DNA from: Roseobacter sp.
GTDB lineage: Bacteria > Pseudomonadota > Alphaproteobacteria > Rhodobacterales > Rhodobacteraceae
Length of the DNA: 7,308 nucleotides
Direction: 5' to 3'
NCBI GenBank assembly: GCA_024636425.1
Contig: JAGXHB010000080.1
Coordinates: 1-7,308 of the forward strand
The notes below the pieces were generated by a model. It was not told where the DNA came from. It saw only the letters and a list, made by a program, of their open reading frames with translations, and made no database searches. Shown in pieces: positions 4,895-7,308 of the stretch. Position numbers and translations under genes: made by a program. How positions within the stretch are numbered: the stretch's first letter is position 1; each line of letters starts with the position of its first letter.

Positions 4895-7291
4895 CAGCCC
4901 GACCTGCGCCAGCCTGCGATCGGGTTTGGGAACACTCACCCGGCGTTGCGCACGCCGCGTCCCGTTTTTCACCGGATAGGCGTGCGGGCCATAATACCGT
5001 ACGGCATCGGCCTTGGTCTTGATCCGCGCCAGCTGTGGGAAAACGGCAAACAGGTCGCTGCGCTGTGCCAGGTTCAGGCTGGCGATCATGAAAGGGCCGG
5101 GATACAGGCTTTCTGTCGGGGCACCTTCGGCAAAGATGATCTGATGCTGGTCAAACATCAGGTGGAGATATGTCACATCGGTCTTGCCCTGCGCGACGTT
5201 GACCTGATCCCAGCCGTGCTTGAGCATCTGAACCGCGCGCACCAGGCGCAGCCTGCCGCCCTGGCAGTGCAGCATGCAATGCTGCGGTGACACGACCAGA
5301 TCGCGTTTCGACCCGAACACCTCGCGCTTGATCCGGATCGGGCGCAGCTTGGGGTTATCGCGCAGGTCTTGCGCGCTTAGTTCGGTGACGCCGATCCAGC
5401 GCAGCGGTTGCAACCCATGGTCGCGCGTTATGACCTGTTCGCCAAGGCGCAGGTTTTCAACGGCGACGGGCCCGCGCGCTGTGAGTATCCGGGTGCCGCT
5501 GGTGAAGCAGGCCACGCCGGTATTGTCGGTGGTGAAATCTGTGCGGGTGACATTTTCGAACAGGATGGAGTCGCCGCTTTGAAACAGTGTCGCGCCGCCA
5601 AAATCCTCGGTTCCGCCATTGGCGGTGGCGGTGGATTGGTTCAGGATACCGTCATCGTCAAAGTCGCGGCGGACCTGGCTGATATTGCCGTAGAACGCGC
5701 TAAGGTCGATGAAATCATTATCTGTTTCGATCCCGTTGCCGATCTCCCCGGTAATGCCGACGTTGAAATCGCTGATCGTATCAGCGCCGTTCCCGCCGAA
5801 GTAATAGAACGTATCGTTCCCCGTGCCCCCGATCAGGCTGTCACCGCCCGAGCCCCCCGTCAGCATGTCATTGCCGTCGCCGCCGATCAGGACATCATCG
5901 CCCTGATAACCGATCAGGTTATCGTTGCCCGTACCACCATCCAGCGTATCGGCCCCATCACTGCCGCTCAGCGTGTCATTGCCAGCTTCGCCGAAGAAGG
6001 AGTTCGATGCGCTCGACGCGCCCGAGGCCTGGATCAGGTCATCGCCCGCGCCACCGCGCACGGTATCCTGGCCCGTCCCGGCATAGATCGTGTCGTTCCC
6101 AGACCCGCCTGTGATGCTGTCATTCCCGTCCAGACCGAATAGTCCACGCCCCGAAGTGGTGGCACTGGCGTCAATCGTATCGTTGAAGTAAGTGCCTTCA
6201 ACATTTTCGATCTCGGAAAATGTGACGGTCTGACCCCGGATATAGGCCTCCCCGTTTTCGTCACCGAAGAAGACGACATTGACATTATCCGTAGCAGCGA
6301 TGGAGCCATACCAGCTGATGGTATCGTCATCGGTCCCGCCTTCGCCGCCTGCAACAGTTTTGCTAAAGTCGGATCCGGTGCTCCAGAGATAATCGGCGTC
6401 GCCGCCACCATCGACGGTATTTTTCGAATTTCCGAAATAGATCGTGTCGTTGCCCGCGTCGCCAAACATCAGATCGTCGCCGTGGCTGGCGCTGCCGTCG
6501 ATTGCGCCCAACACGTCGTCGCCATCCCCACCATAAATCGTATCGTGTCCAGGACCGCCGACAAGCGTGTCGTTCCCACTGTCGCCATAGACTAGATCAT
6601 CTTCATCGCCCCCTGTGATGCTGTCGTTCCCGGCGCCACCATAAATGGTATCTTTGCCGCGCGCGCCGTCGACCGTATCATCGCCGTCCCCCGCAAGGAT
6701 GACATCGCCGCCATCGCCGATCTGGTCACCCTGCGCGTCTGTGTAGCCAAAGCCCATGGAATCGTTGCCTGCGGTCCCGTCGACCGGTTCGATAAAATCA
6801 ACCGGAGCGCGGTAGGCGTGCATGTCGCCATCTCCGTCGCCTTCGTTCCCGTCAAAGCGGTACACGGATACCAGATCGATCGATGCGATCGGTTTCGCCC
6901 CAAGCGCCGTATTGTCACCACCCGCGGTTTGATCGGGCGCAAGATAGGTGTTCCCGTATGTGTCCTGAAAGACCACTGCGGTGATCTGCGCGGTTGTGCC
7001 ATCAGCGTAAATGACATCGGCATTATAAATGGCAACCGCATCGAAAAGCTGTGGCGAGCCGCCATTGATCCGAAACGAATCGTACCCGCCGCCATTGTCG
7101 ACATCATAGGTGTCGTTATCATCCTCGGACAGGTGTTCCGGCGTCAGGTTTTTGACTTGGGAATAGAGGGGGCTGGTTCCGCTACCATAAGACCCCAGAA
7201 GGTTTCCGGCCAGTTCAGCCGTTTCGTCATGCTTATCTGCATCTATCAGGCCGTAATTGCCCAGATAGATCACTTCGTAGCTTGTTGCCAT
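4817..7291 (-). CDS. RTX calcium-binding protein with C-terminal Hint_2 (Hedgehog/intein) domain
   Basis: This acidic protein has 824 residues. Residues 1-165 form a non-repetitive module (MATSYEVIYLG start, VIYADGTTAQITAVVFQDTYGNTYLAP within 94-119) that I recall as a recurrent leader of Rhodobacterales Hint proteins. Glycine/aspartate nonapeptides of the GGxGxDxUx type follow: seven in tandem (200-262) plus one at 277-285, then eleven between 386 and 496. These fold into calcium-dependent beta-rolls and usually mark type I secreted proteins. From Cys595 (VACFTSGTRI) a Hint_2 domain runs to about 732, with SPQH (668-671), His710 and DQHQIIFAEGAPTESLYPG. Hint domains cleave themselves before the cysteine. 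No Asn end-residue typical of intein C-terminal cleavage is apparent, so it resembles Hedgehog-type processing. No Sec signal peptide is visible. AAGG lies eight bases before the ATG. The last 25 codons overlap the convergent GGT-like gene. Function and secretion partner are unknown. Confidence 0.88.
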   Translation of the reverse strand: MATSYEVIYLGNYGLIDADKHDETAELAGNLLGSYGSGTSPLYSQVKNLTPEHLSEDDNDTYDVDNGGGYDSFRINGGSPQLFDAVAIYNADVIYADGTTAQITAVVFQDTYGNTYLAPDQTAGGDNTALGAKPIASIDLVSVYRFDGNEGDGDGDMHAYRAPVDFIEPVDGTAGNDSMGFGYTDAQGDQIGDGGDVILAGDGDDTVDGARGKDTIYGGAGNDSITGGDEDDLVYGDSGNDTLVGGPGHDTIYGGDGDDVLGAIDGSASHGDDLMFGDAGNDTIYFGNSKNTVDGGGDADYLWSTGSDFSKTVAGGEGGTDDDTISWYGSIAATDNVNVVFFGDENGEAYIRGQTVTFSEIENVEGTYFNDTIDASATTSGRGLFGLDGNDSITGGSGNDTIYAGTGQDTVRGGAGDDLIQASGASSASNSFFGEAGNDTLSGSDGADTLDGGTGNDNLIGYQGDDVLIGGDGNDMLTGGSGGDSLIGGTGNDTFYYFGGNGADTISDFNVGITGEIGNGIETDNDFIDLSAFYGNISQVRRDFDDDGILNQSTATANGGTEDFGGATLFQSGDSILFENVTRTDFTTDNTGVACFTSGTRILTARGPVAVENLRLGEQVITRDHGLQPLRWIGVTELSAQDLRDNPKLRPIRIKREVFGSKRDLVVSPQHCMLHCQGGRLRLVRAVQMLKHGWDQVNVAQGKTDVTYLHLMFDQHQIIFAEGAPTESLYPGPFMIASLNLAQRSDLFAVFPQLARIKTKADAVRYYGPHAYPVKNGTRRAQRRVSVPKPDRRLAQVGLSNVLSDIVFGRIRPEPGASAGMAAA
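5096..5509 (-). other. Hint_2 domain-coding segment
   Basis: Residues 595-732 of the minus-strand protein match the Hint_2 pattern. The domain starts with a cysteine nucleophile preceded by Ala594 (GVA/CFTSGTRI), followed by VAVENLRLGEQVITRD and then RPIRIKREVFG. SPQHCMLH contains the block-B-like histidine, and the domain ends with YLHLMFDQHQIIFAEGAPTESLYPG. The expected chemistry is an N-S acyl shift at Ala594-Cys595 releasing the RTX part. Whether this occurs here cannot be read from sequence. Confidence 0.8.
5804..6136 (-). repeat. RTX nonapeptide array 2
   Basis: Four nonapeptides (residues 386-421) and seven more (434-496) are separated by a 12-residue Ala/Ser-rich interruption (ASGASSASNSFF). 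A degenerate unit, GGNGADTISDF, closes the array. The typical GGxGxDxUx spacing is kept, including GGDGNDMLT, GGSGGDSLI and GGTGNDTFY. Array 2 is about 100 residues from array 1. The intervening segment contains FSEIENVEGTYFNDTIDAS, a common connector in RTX proteins. Confidence 0.85.
6437..6694 (-). repeat. RTX nonapeptide array 1
   Basis: Translated on the minus strand, this stretch encodes seven uninterrupted nine-residue repeats (AGDGDDTVD, GARGKDTIY, GGAGNDSIT, GGDEDDLVY, GDSGNDTLV, GGPGHDTIY, GGDGDDVLG). After a 14-residue break comes an eighth (GDAGNDTIY). The DNA therefore shows a 27-bp periodicity, with recurring words on the plus strand such as GTGTCGTTCCC and ATCGTATCGT. The units are diverged, so this is protein-level repetition and not a recent DNA expansion. 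Confidence 0.85.
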
Positions 7292-7308
7292 GATCCGTAC
7301 CTTATGAA

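Noticed and set aside
4941..4969. Possible terminator after the GGT-like gene: CGGCGT/ACGCCG stem, then a run of five T
   Set aside because: The T-run begins eight bases after a 6-bp stem, so the form is poor. The stretch also codes for the RTX-Hint protein, so composition alone could explain it.
4910..5000. Frameshift in the RTX-Hint 3' end as the cause of the unusual tail
   Set aside because: The alternative minus-strand frames I read here contain an early stop or give no recognisable Hint-protein ending, so simple extension is more likely than a frameshift.
4408..5022. Plus-strand open frame crossing the end of the GGT-like gene
   Set aside because: It is Arg-rich out-of-frame translation of the GGT-like coding region and carries none of its motifs.
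5408..6142. Plus-strand open frame (244 codons) opposite the RTX arrays
   Set aside because: Its apparent repetitive Val/Ile/Ala-rich protein is the mirror of the RTX repeats read antisense. There is no credible ribosome site, and the minus-strand protein is unambiguous.
5804..6694. Regularly repeated short DNA words resembling a CRISPR array or satellite
   Set aside because: The repeats have a 27-bp period, are diverged, keep the reading frame and encode RTX nonapeptides. There are no identical repeats with unique spacers.

Overview
The window looks like chromosomal DNA of an alphaproteobacterium, most likely a marine Rhodobacterales (Roseobacter-type) species. This rests on the high G+C content, GC-rich third codon positions and the protein types present: a DUF1007/NicO pair, a Tat-type lytic transglycosylase lipoprotein, and an RTX protein ending in a Hint_2 domain. 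No mobile element, RNA gene, CRISPR array or phage gene was seen.

Layout. Positions 1-456 (+) hold the 3' part of a DUF1007 periplasmic protein. It overlaps by 16 bp a NicO/RcnA-type nickel/cobalt transporter (441-1328, +), and the two form a metal-transport pair. After a short gap comes a CreA-family secreted protein (1400-1876, +), then an MltB-type lytic murein transglycosylase lipoprotein (1972-3132, +). A gamma-glutamyltransferase-superfamily protein (3167-4894, +) follows 34 bp later. The rest of the window is one minus-strand gene (4817-7291) for an 824-residue protein. It has a non-repetitive N-terminal module, two calcium-binding RTX arrays and a C-terminal Hedgehog/intein-like Hint domain. 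It runs tail-to-tail into the gamma-glutamyltransferase-like gene with a 78-bp coding overlap.

How the genes relate. DUF1007 and NicO very probably work together. CreA, the transglycosylase and the gamma-glutamyltransferase-like protein share orientation but no evident pathway; they may be partly co-transcribed. The RTX-Hint protein stands alone and is a candidate exported, self-processing surface or secreted protein.

The most noteworthy items are the RTX-Hint protein and its overprinted C-terminal tail, the lost glutamate-binding residues in the gamma-glutamyltransferase-like enzyme, and two perfect inverted repeats that each include a ribosome binding site (1913-1924/1956-1967 and 3157-3167/3197-3207). 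I did not find convincing evidence of a multi-gene undescribed system. The RTX-Hint gene is the closest to something poorly understood.
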